DNA of 64,000 bases from the NCBI GenBank assembly GCA_034440615.1, contig JAOTOM010004879.1:278501-342500 (forward strand). The letters are read 5' to 3'. The DNA is from Ashinkailepas kermadecensis (lineage: Eukaryota > Arthropoda > Thecostraca > Neolepadidae). A program made the translations under genes and the position numbers. The notes beneath the pieces were generated by a model. The model saw nothing but the letters and a program-made list of their open reading frames with translations. It did no database searches and was not told where the DNA came from. Below are positions 22,940-33,329 of the stretch, in pieces (within the stretch, counting starts at the first letter, position 1; every line of letters starts with the position of its first letter).

Positions 22940-24600
22940 GATGCCCCTCTGCAGCGCCGTCATGGAAATTTTATGAGAATTGGAGAAGTAGCTAATATAT
23001 ATAGGTCGATGGTATGTACTCTTCTCTGGTGGAGCGCAATAGTGTAGCGCATGCCATTAACCCGCGCCATCTTTCCGGCCAGATCCTCACACCCCGTCTC
23101 GGGGAGGGTGGGGCATTTTATGCCCCCGCTAACTTCAAAACTAAGCATTGCACGAAATCGAAAGTGGTGTCTTCGGAAGGCGCTCGACAAGTAGGGCCCG
23201 AAACTAACCCCAAAATGTTCTCCCCAAAACGTAACGTCGCTTGGAGGCTACATGTGATCACGACTTCATGTTTTTGGCTCCGGGTAGTTCATTTTGGGGA
23301 GATTTTAAAAGCAAAAATTATTTGGAATAAGAAAGGGAAGGCAGAATCGACCATGGCTTAAAAATCCCCCCCCGAAAAAAAATAAGAGAGTTTTTTTGGA
23401 TACTTTTTAAATTGAATTTTCAATGTTCTTCACTTTTTTCTAATGAGTAGGGTAGACCGATAAACGTTGCGGTAAGTCAACGTGCCATCATAAGTGCTTA
23501 CTTTAGTCAGAATCTTCGATTTTATCCCTAATGGGTAAATATTCAAAACTATTAAGCCATCACAAACGAAAAAGGCACAAAATTCCTCGGTGTTTTGCAT
23601 CCCTAAAGAGAAGCAAACGCTGAAAGATTAAATCAAATATTATCTTTATCCTTCAAAGCGTGACGACGGGTTGAGCTTTTTTGGAGGTGACCTCACTTGA
23701 CCTTGACTCACTCGTCAACCGTAGATGACCTGATCTCAAAATGTTCACACAACATGCCAAATTAATGATGGAAGAAATATACAAAACTTCAGCGCACTGT
23801 CGCGCGCCGATTTTTTTTTCACTGTCCGCGGAAGTGCTTATGGGGGCGTAAAATGCCGCCCAGATTCCCCTCTATAGACCCCAAAGGGTTCAAGGCAGAG
23901 TTCAGGCAGCCATACCTGACCTTCTACCTCCATACATTTATAGAGAGCATATTGGTGCCTTTCTCCAAAGGCACTTTCAAGCAACAACACACAAAACAGC
24001 CAAAGATACTCAGCAACGCGCCGACTACTTCGCTGATCAGCCGGAACACGAAAAGCAAAACAGATCGTCATATTGAAATATGACATGCTTTTGGATGGCA
24101 TGCTCCGTACACATGGAGTTGTAAGAATTATAATTAACAGTAATGTAGCGAAATTTCGTTGAAATTGCCAACACATCAGCTGAAAGATCAACCCTCAGGA
24201 TTTCTTTTTACAATATCATCTTCAACAAAATGTTTGCGTACGTTCTTTCGCTCGATACATGGTATACCTTGTCTTGGGCCACACGTCTCGAGAGGATGAA
24301 CGGACCATCACATTCTTCAATGCCGACCATCGTACAAATCAGCTTACGTTCCCCTGGTAGCTTCCCCTGCTAGCTAAAATCAGCTTACCAATCAGATTTT
24401 AGAATTACCTACGGTAAGAATAATATACGATATGTGGTTCAGGGGCGTCGATTTGTATCCTTTTGTGGGGGTAATGACCCCACCAATGTTGATCTTGCTT
24501 CCATGTTGATTCTTCCCCCCCCCCCCCCACCCCCAATAACCTGTCCTATTTTTGCCGAGGAAATGGCGCTACTCCAGACAAGTGTCCCGCTGACAAGTTT
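22940..24600. other. Unassigned region upstream of the THAP gene
   Basis: Contains the presumed promoter side of the THAP gene. Opposite-strand open frames at 24191-23838 and 23853-24083 have no motif I recognise. A GGGGCGTCGATTTG block followed by a C-run at 24440-24525 looks like another eroded MITE end. Confidence 0.35.
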
Positions 24601-24602
24601 TT

Positions 24603-26213
24603 GATCCAGCCCTGCTACAATTTTTCCAACATAATACATGCAACTTTGGTAAGCATCTTCATTTGCATGAAACATCCATGTTAACACAGTGGGGACTGCT
24701 GATGTTCTCGACAAGATTATGCTACCAAGGAGTTGCACGATATAAGGTCGACTTGCTGCCTTCCATGGATGGTAATAGGGTACTTAGTTTCAACACTGGA
24801 ATTGTACATACCAATCCGTCCTAGCATTCACTATGGTGAATGGCCTGGTCCTCACTCGTCCAAAGTTTTTTTTTATTCTCCTGGGCGTGCGTCCTACTTT
24901 TCGTTTCAGGTTACAGGCGATGCTTTCAATACCGACGTTCAATGCTGTTCTTTTTGCTGCATTAAACAAGTATTTTACATTCTCATTAAGGACTGTTCTC
25001 AGCTCCGGAAGTGCCTTTTCACGTCCAAGAAGTGACCTTTTATAAAGCGCCCAATGACAAATCGTAAAACGTCCTGTTATGTCCGTAAATAATTGTTATC
25101 CTGTAAACTGCATGCAGAGACGTATTCACCAGCCATCCCAGCTGGGAAAAAAGGAGGAGGAATTGGATGGATGTACGGAAGGGGCCACAGGCAGCCTGGG
25201 CAGCTCCTCAAGTTGCTGAGTAGCTGTCTGCATGGTTCTCACACCACCCTGAAGTATCCTACGTCCCCTTACCTTCCACGATTAGGACCTCCCACGATTC
25301 TCAAACCACCCTAAAGTGTCCTGCGTTCCCTGACCTTCCACAATTAGGACCTCCCACGATTCATACACCACCATGAAGTGTCCTCCGCCCCCTGACCTTC
25401 CACAGTTGGAACTCCCACGGTTCTCACACCACCCTGAAGTGTCCTGCACTCCCTGACCTTTCACAGTTAAAACCTCCCACGATTCTCACGACTCCCTGAA
25501 GCGTCTTGCGCCTCCTGACCCAGAGTGCGTGGGTGGATCATGTGGCATGCGCGGGTGAGATCCCGGTTCTGAGCATTCCCTCGGCACATGAATGAACTAC
25601 CTGATCCCCAGTTGGCCGTCTGTACACACTCACGGGGAATCACCGGACTTGTGGCTCCGTGCCCGATGCCTGGAGAATCACCCGATTCTCCAGATGTCAC
25701 TCGAGTAAAGCCATTCGACCCTAAGCATGTATTCGACTGTGCACACATACAACAGCCGCAGCGCCGATAGCTGTAGATATGACCGGGTGATATCTGTTGA
25801 GACTGGCTTAGGGGTCCTATATATACAACTGACTCGCTGTACAGACAGCATCAGACAGACGAACAGCATCGGCCGAGTTCAGCCGCATCGATCGTCCATT
25901 GCGAAGGTAGGAACCTCTGGAGCATGCGGAGTTCGAGAACCGTATGTAATTCGCCATTTACGGATATCAGCTGATTTTGCATGCCAGTTGTCGTTGGTTA
26001 GCTGGGTACCACTTCTCAGTGCACATGGCTGCAATAGGCTGTTGAGTGCTGTGGTGTGACCACTCCCATTGTGTGCAGATCTTTTAATCACTTGTCTTAT
26101 TTGCGGAAGGTTTTAAGCGTAATTTAATGTTTTCCTTTTGGCAGCTATCGGCAAGAATGCTGATCTGCCAATCCAATTTTAATGTTCAGGGTGGCAGCTG
26201 AAAGCTGGTCAGA
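24603..26213 (+). repeat. Module X, copy 1
   Basis: Directly repeated at 37005-38503 with few changes, from GCTACAATTTTTCCAACATA to GGTGGCAGCTGAAAGCTGG. Its 3' part recurs inverted at 63350-64000, cut by the window edge. It contains a sub-array of about 62-bp units with CCTGACCTTCCACxrTT and CTCCCACGrTTCTCAcACCAC (25240-25500) and a TATA/leader module (25818-25906). Non-coding. Confidence 0.85.
25818..25906 (+). promoter_or_regulatory. TATA/leader module in X copy 1
   Basis: TATATATAC at 25818 is followed 33 bp later by TCAGAC (25851), an initiator-like word at a normal TATA-to-start distance. A conserved leader then ends in AAG followed by GTAGG, a donor-like site. The same arrangement is kept in two other copies (38109-38207 and 63738-63650). 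Promoter activity is inferred. Confidence 0.45.
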
Positions 26214-26217
26214 TGCA

Positions 26218-26420
26218 TACACGAATATTTATTTTGAAAATTATTGGGGGGGGAATACATGAAGCCAATGGACAGGCCGAAATGGAGTGTTAGGCGTACT
26301 CCATAGCGTCCCATGTTAAAAGTTGGAATTATCTTGGGTTGGGTAAATCCAATATTGAGGGGGCACTTCCCCGCTCAAAAGTATGCAAAACAACACCCCT
26401 GGATGTATACCTCCCACCTC
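26218..26420 (-). repeat. Dispersed repeat R, copy b
   Basis: Reverse-oriented copy of the repeat at 63130-63330, with G-run plus AATACATGAAGCCAATGG, CATAGCGTCCCATG and the AGGGGGCACTT block. Lies between module X and the Tc1/mariner-like element. Confidence 0.75.
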
Positions 26421-26689
26421 TCTGCATAGCATGGGTTTAGCCGCGGTTTTGAAATTGTGTGTATGTGTGAAGGGGGGGGGAGAGAAAAATCAGGGACGCG
26501 GGAAGTTTGGGGAGGATAGAGATGTCAGCCCCTCGCCCAAAAAATCGTCGGATTTCAGTCGCTTCATTTTTAAGGTCTGGTTTTTGAACTTACCGTTGCT
26601 AGATCTGATATTTTCGGGAGAAAAGATTTCGTCAAAATTAACACGTTTCACTGTTTATCACTAAATACGAAAGCTAGCTTTATGTAGTA

Positions 26690-27679
26690 GGGGAGACCGG
26701 ATCTAGTTGATACAATTTTGGCGAAAGTCAAAGCAACTCATCACTTCGGAAAGGTAGCGAGATAGCTACACCTTCGCCAAGCCCAAACCTAGTATCATCC
26801 CCGATAATTATTTGTTCGTCGCATCCTCTGGGCTTTTCACCCCAGAGCAAAACATCGCGCAACTACCAGTTCATCAACTTACCCTGCTATATGGGTAAGC
26901 TATGGCTGACGATGGGATAAGTTGATAAAATGTGAGTTAAATAAAATAAATTACATATAGGTGGCATTAGCTCACACCTTCTGTTAGGTCCATATTTCAC
27001 GCCAACTTTAATAATACTGGTGTTTGAGACTTGCCTGACCATAGCTCATGGCTTGTGGCATTTATGGAGGGCGCAAACGTTCATTCGGTGGTTGCACCTT
27101 TTCCTTTGTTCCGTGATTTCCGTCTGATGAGAAATTGCCATAGAAATATTGAGTAAGGTCGTCTTGAATCAGTTTTACCAAACACCGTAATACACATAGG
27201 CAATTATGTGGTTATTTTATTTCATTAATAGCCCACAAAACGTTCATGTAGGCTGCTGTTGATACAGGCTGATTAAGCTGATGCAAGCTGTATAAATTTA
27301 CCCCGCAGGCTGTCTGGTGCAGGCTGCAACATGTTGTGCAACATTGTGAGTACAGTGTAGCGGCAAGCGGTAAAAACGTATCACCGTTGCAAAGCTAAGA
27401 GAACACGGTAATGCTAACCTACACCTAAAACTTGAGAAGTGGGCAACAAATTAGAACTTAAAGGCGAAGCACAGATATTTACATTTTACTTTCGCTCCAA
27501 AAATACGCCACATCGTCTCCATTCCGCAGCCGCGAGACAAGAGGACTTCCGTTTGTTTTTTTCCGCGATAAGAGGGTGGCGTAGCAACATTTGTGGTAGC
27601 CATGGAAACTGGCTCCATACTTTTGGAGCAAACTCTGTTGTATCAACCATTTCGTGTGTCAAATAGGCCCGGTCTCCCC
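26690..27679 (+). mobile_element. Tc1/mariner-like non-autonomous element, copy 2
   Basis: Ends GGGGAGACCGGATCTAGTT at 26690 and the complement of GGGGAGACCGGGCCTATTT at 27679. The left end is preceded by TA. About 990 bp, non-coding. Homologous to 9862-10800 and, inverted, to 61863-62850. Confidence 0.75.
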
Positions 27680-27855
27680 AATTTGCTTGGACCGATTTCA
27701 CAACCACCGATGCTGTAATTTCGTTAAACGTTGCCCTCTTGTAACAGGAAAACAGAAAATATTGGACGATGATTGTGTTGTAGTAAATATGGACTTTCTC
27801 TAACCTTTCCCATGCTTTCCTGTTTTACGGGGACACATTTTGATGCAATAACAAC

Positions 27856-28161
27856 CAGGGGCGGATGCAAGGGTGGAACTGGGGGCATGTGCAGCCGAAT
27901 GGAAGGCAGCGTTCCTCCGGCCGGGAAAAGGCGCCACTCCGAGTAGGTTCGAGTGTATCCCCTCGAATTTTTCAGCCAGAGGCGCCCTCTGAGAGAAAAA
28001 GGCGCCCCTTGGATGAAAAGGCTCCCGTCCGGGAAGGCCCGAGTGCATCCCCCTTCAAATTTTCAGCCAGAGGCGACCCTCTAGGTACTTTTGCAGTGGC
28101 GCCCCTCCAAAGAAATGACGCCCCTCCAGACAAGTGCCCCCCATTTCTGGACCGACCCATG
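27856..28161 (+). mobile_element. hAT-like MITE, copy in arm 1
   Basis: Starts CAGGGGCGGATGCAAGG and ends with CCGACCCATG, the worn complement of CAGGGGTCGG. Flanking octamers ATAACAAC and ATTGCAAC are similar, as expected for an old 8-bp hAT target duplication. The counterpart at 61402-61686 has better-preserved ends. Confidence 0.65.
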
Positions 28162-29046
28162 ATTGCAACATTGCTCTCTCGTGGCTATGAACTCAGGATG
28201 GTTATGAAATCGTGCGCATTTACTTGCGAGTTTTCTTGCAAACTTGACAACTTATGGTAAAATTGACAACCTCCATTGAACCATGAAGAAGAAAGCCGAC
28301 GACTTGAACAAACGGCTCTTTATTTTGCATCCCCGAAACAACAATATGGCAGTGTAAATCGAAAGCCAGCAATGAGAGCGCTGTCCAAGCAGGTTATAAC
28401 GGACTTCTTGGACTCTAGTAGCGACGGACTCTAGTAGCGAAGGAGCTACTAGTCAAATAGGATATGAGTGCCTCATATCACAATTGCTACAAACAAACAG
28501 AGATTAGCTTCTCCTACTACAACATTACACTCAATCATTGTACACATGTAAAATGTACACAATCATTGTCAGGTGTTTGCCGCCAAGTGTCAAGGTGGAA
28601 ACACGTCGTTGTGGAGCTCCTACGTACCAGATAAGTCGTTGCAGAACAGTGCAGTATTAAACTGCATATAATTATTTAGCAATTACTTCTGTGCATATAT
28701 TGGCATAGTTTTTATCGAATAAACATTTTTTAACAAGTAGATTAGACTATTTTAACCTAGCGAGGCTGCCCAGCGCCATTTTGTCGTTGTGTTACCGTCT
28801 GTCTTTGTCTAGTGTGTCAGTGTTTTCAGCTATTTATTACATTTTTGGCAGCTGTTTGGCGAGTGCTTTCTCCTTTCTTTATAAACCTCATCAATTTTCA
28901 CGATTACATTGTAAGTTCTGCATAGTTAGGAACTAGAATACACCTAAGCTTTGTCAGTTATTTTTATCTCCTCTGTTATTTTGTTATATCATTTTGCAGC
29001 AAGTTACTTTTCAATCTAAATCTAGAAATAAGCTGCAGCCTTTAGG

Positions 29047-30170
29047 ATGGTTTCAACCAGGATGCAGGCACTAGAGAAGGAGGTTAGGGCCCTTAAGGCA
29101 GAGCTTTCCAAGCTCAGGGCTGCCCTGGTTGCAAAGGGTACACAAGAAAAGGAATCATGTACGGGTCAGTCTGTAGCTGGGGCATCCTATGCCCAGGTGG
29201 TCGCAGGCCACCAGGCAACTGAGACTTCTCCTGCTGTGGAGGTGGCAGGGATATCTGTAGAGAGAAGTGCTCCTAGTGAACAGAATATTTCTAGTTGTAG
29301 CTCACAGGGGCAGTGGGGACGAGTGGTCTAGGGGTAAGATGCTCGTCTCACAATCGAAAGGTTGTGGGTTCGAGTCTCACCTGTCGCTACTCTTCGCCCG
29401 CGACCAATCGGCGTGAGAGATTGGCGACGCTACATGACTCAATGGTCGACGTGTCGTAAAACCAATAACCAACCAACCAATCACAGGGGCAGTGGTTTAA
29501 TGTCAGGGGGTGGAGGATTTGGAGGTGCGAGCCTAAGAAAGGGGGGCAGTGAATGGCAGGTGGCAGGTGGTAGGAGTGGGAGTAAACCTAGCCAAGCAGC
29601 TCAACAGGCAGGCATAGCAACTTCAAATAGGTTTCAGGCTTTGGAGGACTGCCCCCAGGATAATAGCAAGGAGACTGTGCTGGTGGTAGGAGACTCTCGT
29701 GTGCGGCATTTAGATAGAGTTTTCTGTAAAGGTAGGAGAGGCAGGAGGTGCATCACCAGGCCTGGTGCCAAGGTTAGAGACCTGGTCCCAGTGGTGGCAC
29801 AGGCCACCAGTGAGGACCAGTTTAGTACAGTTATAGTGCAGGTAGGAGTGAACAACGTAGGTCCTGCTAGGAGTGAGGAGCTGCTGCAGGACTACAGGGC
29901 CCTTCTGGCCACCCTGAAGCAGAGCAAAAGCAGAGTTATTGTGACGGCTATTCTGCCCAGGGCTGAAGTCTCCCTGAGTGGAGCTCTAGGGCACTGGCAG
30001 CCGATGCCAGGGTGGGTAGGCTCTGCAATGAGTTAGGTTTGACCTTTGTTGACGAGTGGTGCAGGTTTTATGGTTCATGAGACCTCTATCAAAGGGATGG
30101 CCTGCACTTCTCCGAGAAGGGGGTGCAAGTGTTAAGTAAAGTGTATGAACATGTCCTTCAGGGAAACTAG
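29047..30170 (+). pseudogene. CR1-like ORF1 with coiled coil and SGNH esterase domain (broken)
   Basis: Starts MVSTRMQALEKEVRALKAEL, a heptad coiled coil (residues about 5-30). The SINE interrupts it at 29317. After the SINE, RFQALEDCPQ is followed by VLVVGDSRVRHLDRVF (GDS, block I of SGNH esterases) and VIVQVGVNNVG (block III, where GxND is usual). In a shifted frame come RVGRLCNELGLTFVDEW and, after a TGA near 30079, RDGLHFSEKGVQVLS (DxxH, block V). A frameshift near 29990 and the stop split the esterase. CR1 ORF1 proteins with a coiled coil plus esterase are known; they act as RNA-binding, membrane-associated partners of ORF2. This copy cannot supply ORF1. Confidence 0.82.
29317..29480 (+). 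mobile_element. tRNA-derived SINE inserted in LINE ORF1
   Basis: 164-bp insertion flanked by an exact 15-bp target duplication TCACAGGGGCAGTGG (29302-29316 and 29481-29495). The head has a tRNA A box TGGTCTAGGGG (29324-29334), a CTCACAA loop implying a Val(CAC)-like anticodon, and B box GGTTCGAGTC (29367-29376) closed by a good T stem. The acceptor stem pairs poorly and the body runs into an AACC-type tail (CCAATAACCAACCAACCAA), so it is a SINE, not a tRNA gene. Confidence 0.9.
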
Positions 30171-30266
30171 ATAATGGGGTGGGGAGGGAAGAAGTGGCAT
30201 TACCATCTCATGAACATGCCAATAGTGACAGCATAGGCAATAGAACCTCACAGTCAGCAAATAGGG

Positions 30267-33185
30267 ATGGCAGTAGATCAAGGGGGGCAGAGTGGTAGCT
30301 CATCCAGAGATGATAGAGCTACTCAGCATAAACAAACCAAAGATGGTTATGGAACGTTTCTTAAGTGTATGATGCTTAATGCTCAGAGTATTCGATCCAA
30401 ATTTGACGAGTTCAAGTGTTATGTTGCTGATGAGCAACCAGATTGTGTTTGCATTACTGAGGCATGGGTCAGTGCGGGGTATATTGGGGATAACTTGCAG
30501 GACTATGAGATCCAGGGATACAATATGTTTTCATGCAATAGTGGTCCAGCAATGACAGGAGGTGGTGTAATGCTCTATGTGAATAGCTTATTCAGTTCTC
30601 AAAAAGTATCAGATGGGGTAAAAAATGTGTCTGTGGAGTCCATCTGGCTTGATGTTTCTGTGGGAAAAGGCAACAGCAATACACTGAGAATAGGAGCTTT
30701 GTACCGATCAGGAACCTTGCCACATTCTCAGCAACTGGAGCTTGATAAGGTGATTTGTGAGGAAATCAGTAGAAACTTTCAGAGGAAATGCCTTATTCTT
30801 GGTGACTTTAATCTGAAAGGATATGAAAATGTTGGTGTTAGCTCCCCAGCATGTAAACTGTATAGGAAATGCCTTGAAGAGGACCTGTTCTTACACCAGT
30901 TTGTAACAGAACCAACTAGGCAGGGCTCATTCTTGGACCTTGTCTTCTCGGATTTAAGTGATTTAGTTCAAGACTTGACTGTAGGAGAAACTCTGGGAAG
31001 AAGTGACAATAACATAGTGAGATTCAAGGCACATGTAGCAGGGACAATCAAGGATAATTTGGCAAAGGTTCCAAATTTTAACAGGGCAGACTTTGACTGC
31101 ATGAGAGCGGCTTTAAGTGCCATAAAATGGGAAGAAGAATTCTCCGATTTAAATGCCTGTGAAATGTGGGAAAAGTTCAAATCTTACTTGAGGGAAATTC
31201 AGATTAGACATGTCCCCCAAAAGCAAAGGCGCAAAAGAAGAAGAGTAGGAAAGCCAGCATGGCTTACACCAGATTTGACAAAAGCAATTAAGGCTAAGAA
31301 AGATGCATTTAGAGTATTTAAGGAAGCTTCAAATATAGTAAATCTAAGGTTGTATCAAAAGGCTAGAGACGCTGTGAAGCAGAAAACCAGAGCAGCAAAG
31401 CGAGCAAAAGAATTGGATTTGGCTAGGAACTGTAATGGGGACAGTAAAAAGTTCTTTAGTTTCTACAAGCTAAGTAAAGTTTCAAGCACAATTGGTCCAC
31501 TGGAAGTAAATGGGATTATATTGAGTGAGGATGGTGAGATGGTTGAGGAATTGAGCAAGCAGTTTAAATCAGTGTTTGCATTGGAGGATGTGACTAATCT
31601 GCCAACTGTGAACCACAGCTCAGCGACAGCTGATCAGTTACATGATGTTGATTTCATTGACAGTGATGTTGTTTTGAATTATGTCAGGAAAATAAAGCCA
31701 AACAAGGCAGCAGGACCTGATGGAATTTATGCTAGGGTATTGCGGGAAGCTGAAAAAGAATTGGCAATTCCACTCAGTATAATATTTTGTAGATCAGTTT
31801 CACAAAATGAAATTCCAACCGATTGGAAACGGGCAAATGTAGTTCCTATTTTCAAGAAAGGAGAAAGAGGGAAAGTTGAAAACTATAGGCCAGTAAGCCT
31901 CACATCACTAGTCTGCAAGGTACTTGAATCAATTATCAAGGATAAAATAGTTAGTTTTCTGGAAGGAAACCGAGTGATTCAAGATGCTCAACATGGGTTT
32001 AGAAAAGGGCGATCGTGTCTCACAAATCTCTTGCACTTTTTTAATTTTGCTACAGAACAATTTGATAAGGGAAATCAGGTTGATGTAGCATATCTTGACT
32101 TTAGCAAGGCCTTTGACAAGGTACCTCATAAACGGTTAATGATGCAGCTTCAGACCCATGGTATTGTGGGTAACACCCTAAAATGGATAGGGTTGTGGCT
32201 TTCAGATAGACAGCAGAGAGTGATGCTAAATGGTACAAAATCATCATGGCAAAATGTTCTTAGTGGAGTCCCCCAGGGGTCAGTACTGGGACCACTATTG
32301 TTCATTATGTTTGTAAATAGCATTGAAAGTGGCCTAAGCAGTAAGGTTTTGAAATTTGCAGATGATTTGAAGGTCTTTAGGGCAATAACAGGGCACAATG
32401 AGCAGGTCTTGCTGCAGAAAGACTTAGACGAGCTTGTGAAGTGGTCCGAAAAATGTCAAATGAAATTTAATTTTGATAAGTGCAAAATCATGCATGTAGG
32501 TAGGCAGCATATCGAGGCTCCATACTTGATGGGTGGCCAAGTACTATCTGTGACTCAGCAGGAGAAGGACCTAGGTGTTATTTTGAACACAAAATTGGGG
32601 GCATCAGAACAGACCAAAGAAGCCAGGAAGAAGGCACTAAGAATGCTTGGGGGAATAAATAGGAATGTATCATACAAAAGTGAGGAAGTCATCAGGAAGC
32701 TTTATTGTGCATATGTCAGGCCACATCTGGAATATTGTGTCCAAGCTTGGTCCCCTAGTTATGAAAAAGATTGGTGGCTTTTAGAGAGAGTACAAAAGAG
32801 GGCAACAAAAATGGTGAATGGTATGGGCAACCTGGCATATGAGGAAAGATTGAAGAAATTGAATATGTTTTCACTTAGATATAGAAGGCTGAGAGGAGAT
32901 CTCATCGAGGTCTTTAAATTTGTTCATGGTCAGGGACAGGGTTATCTCAGGGAACTGTTTGAATTTAACAGAAATGATGCAATTAGAGGTCATCAATTCA
33001 AAATTAAAGTTAATCACAGCAGGACAAGGTTAAGACAGTCCTTCTTCACCAACAGGGTAGTAGAACACTGGAACCAGCTGCCAGAAACCATTGTCACTAG
33101 CAACACACTGAACATCTTTAAGAACAGCATAGACAATCATTATAAGAATAAGGGGCTTCTTTTTCTGTATTCTAGGGAGAGTTGA
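30267..33185 (+). CDS. CR1-like LINE ORF2: endonuclease-reverse transcriptase
   Basis: Intact 972-residue polyprotein-type ORF2. The N-terminal AP endonuclease (about residues 35-250) has LNAQSIRSKF (N38), the metal-binding Glu in CITEAW (E65) and LILGDFN (D180/N182). The terminal SDH motif reads SDN (S246-D247-N248), so the catalytic His appears to be replaced. The basic linker KQRRKRRR lies near residue 320. The reverse transcriptase (about 500-770) has NYRPVSLTS (Y540), YLDFSKAFD (D611), GVPQGSVLGPLLF and FADDLK (D699-D700), so the catalytic triad is present. The C-terminal region has CAYVRPHLEYCVQAWSP and VVEHWNQLPETIV. It would nick DNA and reverse-transcribe LINE RNA at the target. The first ATG is used because the endonuclease begins 35 residues later. 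Whether N248 inactivates nicking is untested. Confidence 0.93.
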   Translation: MAVDQGGQSGSSSRDDRATQHKQTKDGYGTFLKCMMLNAQSIRSKFDEFKCYVADEQPDCVCITEAWVSAGYIGDNLQDYEIQGYNMFSCNSGPAMTGGGVMLYVNSLFSSQKVSDGVKNVSVESIWLDVSVGKGNSNTLRIGALYRSGTLPHSQQLELDKVICEEISRNFQRKCLILGDFNLKGYENVGVSSPACKLYRKCLEEDLFLHQFVTEPTRQGSFLDLVFSDLSDLVQDLTVGETLGRSDNNIVRFKAHVAGTIKDNLAKVPNFNRADFDCMRAALSAIKWEEEFSDLNACEMWEKFKSYLREIQIRHVPQKQRRKRRRVGKPAWLTPDLTKAIKAKKDAFRVFKEASNIVNLRLYQKARDAVKQKTRAAKRAKELDLARNCNGDSKKFFSFYKLSKVSSTIGPLEVNGIILSEDGEMVEELSKQFKSVFALEDVTNLPTVNHSSATADQLHDVDFIDSDVVLNYVRKIKPNKAAGPDGIYARVLREAEKELAIPLSIIFCRSVSQNEIPTDWKRANVVPIFKKGERGKVENYRPVSLTSLVCKVLESIIKDKIVSFLEGNRVIQDAQHGFRKGRSCLTNLLHFFNFATEQFDKGNQVDVAYLDFSKAFDKVPHKRLMMQLQTHGIVGNTLKWIGLWLSDRQQRVMLNGTKSSWQNVLSGVPQGSVLGPLLFIMFVNSIESGLSSKVLKFADDLKVFRAITGHNEQVLLQKDLDELVKWSEKCQMKFNFDKCKIMHVGRQHIEAPYLMGGQVLSVTQQEKDLGVILNTKLGASEQTKEARKKALRMLGGINRNVSYKSEEVIRKLYCAYVRPHLEYCVQAWSPSYEKDWWLLERVQKRATKMVNGMGNLAYEERLKKLNMFSLRYRRLRGDLIEVFKFVHGQGQGYLRELFEFNRNDAIRGHQFKIKVNHSRTRLRQSFFTNRVVEHWNQLPETIVTSNTLNIFKNSIDNHYKNKGLLFLYSRES

Positions 33186-33329
33186 TCAACACATTTGGTG
33201 GACAACTGGTTCAGTGTACAGAGTGCAACCAAAAAGGGCCCTTGTGGCTCATAGTTGCACTGATCTTGTATGTCTTTATGTCTTTACATACCGAACGTGC
33301 GACACTTTCGAAATTATTTCGATTTCTCC

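Larger units (their letters stand above)
28548..33285 (+). mobile_element. Nearly complete CR1-like LINE, family A copy 2
   Basis: About 4.74 kb. Boundaries are set by comparison with the uninterrupted site in arm 2 (about 61020): flanking sequence stops after ...TACACAT at 28547 and resumes at ACATA at 33286, with a possible 4-bp ACAT duplication. Layout: 5' UTR to 29046, ORF1 (29047 to about 30170, broken, with a SINE inserted), ORF2 (30267-33185, intact), 3' UTR of 100 bp ending in TCTTTATG-type repeats. ORF order and content match the CR1/L2 group. Confidence 0.92.

Noticed and set aside
29317..29392. Functional tRNA-Val gene
   Set aside because: A and B boxes are present, but acceptor and anticodon stems pair poorly, and the segment has a SINE tail and a 15-bp target duplication.
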